Assembly (NCBI GenBank): GCA_014379785.1 | Contig: JACMLD010000267.1 | Span: 1-5,452 of the forward strand | Direction: 5' to 3' | Length of the DNA: 5,452 nt | From: Chitinophagaceae bacterium | GTDB lineage: Bacteria > Bacteroidota > Bacteroidia > Chitinophagales > Chitinophagaceae | Shown here: in pieces, positions 5,356 through 5,452 of the stretch | Layout of the letters: each line of letters starts with the position of its first letter | How positions within the stretch are numbered: position 1 is the stretch's first letter | Position numbers and translations under genes: made by a program | Notes under the pieces: generated by a model | Seen by the model: the letters and a program-made list of their open reading frames with translations, nothing else | What the model was told of the DNA's origin: nothing | The model's database searches: none

Positions 5356-5452
5356 ATTGTTGAGTGCTGTCATGCCGAGCGTAGTGGAGGGAAACCCGGG
5401 CGAAAGTAAGCGGGGTTAACCGGCCGGGGGTGCCCGACGAAGCACGGGAAGA
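5352..5452. repeat. 8-mer units plus REP-like repeats (runs off the window)
   Basis: Two 8-bp units, TTGAATTG (5352-5359) and TTGAGTGC (5360-5367), resemble the outer arm units of the 4770-4928 element. They are followed by a REP-like unit at 5369-5398 (GTCATGCCGAGCGTAGTGGA...). The stop codon of the SET gene (5353-5355) lies inside the first 8-mer. After it, 5419-5429 (ACCGGCCGGGG) is an exact copy of 1804-1814 in the first repeat cluster. A more diverged forward unit (TGCCCGACGAAGCACGGGAA) begins at 5431 and is cut by the window end. No gene is visible from 5356 to the end. Confidence 0.6.

Overview
The window looks like chromosomal DNA from a member of the phylum Bacteroidota, most likely class Chitinophagia (Chitinophagaceae-like). 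The reasons are a T9SS/gliding-type secreted adhesin N-terminus, lipoproteins with Bacteroidota-style lipoboxes, no Shine-Dalgarno sequences, a candidate promoter of the TTG...TAnnTTTG kind, and intergenic REP-like repeats of the 'GTCATnCCGAGCGAAG' type. The phylum is well supported by these features. The family-level placement is inference.

Layout. (1) Positions 1-186, minus strand: the first 62 codons of a secreted protein with a signal peptide and the HITGGEMYY-type start seen in large gliding-motility/T9SS cell-surface proteins; the rest lies outside the window. (2) Positions 290-1711, plus: a DUF4403-family lipoprotein, divergent from the first gene. (3) Positions 1712-1982: a non-coding stretch with three REP-like repeat copies, two of them forming an inverted pair, followed by a candidate promoter. 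(4) Positions 1983-4769, plus: a compact three-gene cluster. It encodes an ECF sigma factor with a non-ATG start, a protein overlapping it by 14 nt with a short cytosolic anti-sigma-like head, one membrane helix, a roughly 240-residue disordered linker and a C-terminal outer-membrane beta-barrel, and then a lipoprotein with a SprB-like domain and a CX4CH haem-binding motif. (5) Positions 4770-4928: a large composite inverted repeat starting on the base after the stop codon. (6) Positions 4972-5355, plus: a small stand-alone SET-domain protein. (7) Positions 5352-5452: another 8-mer-plus-REP element that overlaps the SET stop codon and runs off the window.

The most interesting system is the sigma/anti-sigma/lipoprotein cluster. 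The second protein is built to touch the sigma factor in the cytoplasm while its own C-terminus sits in the outer membrane, so a single chain could report outer-membrane or cell-surface state directly to transcription. From memory, this architecture matches the recently described dual membrane-spanning anti-sigma factors (Dma) of Bacteroides thetaiotaomicron. The pairing with a haem-type surface lipoprotein is what may be new here. The second theme is the repeats: two intergenic elements share the same plan, with 8-bp TTGA-type tandem units followed by a REP copy, and both sit on a stop codon.
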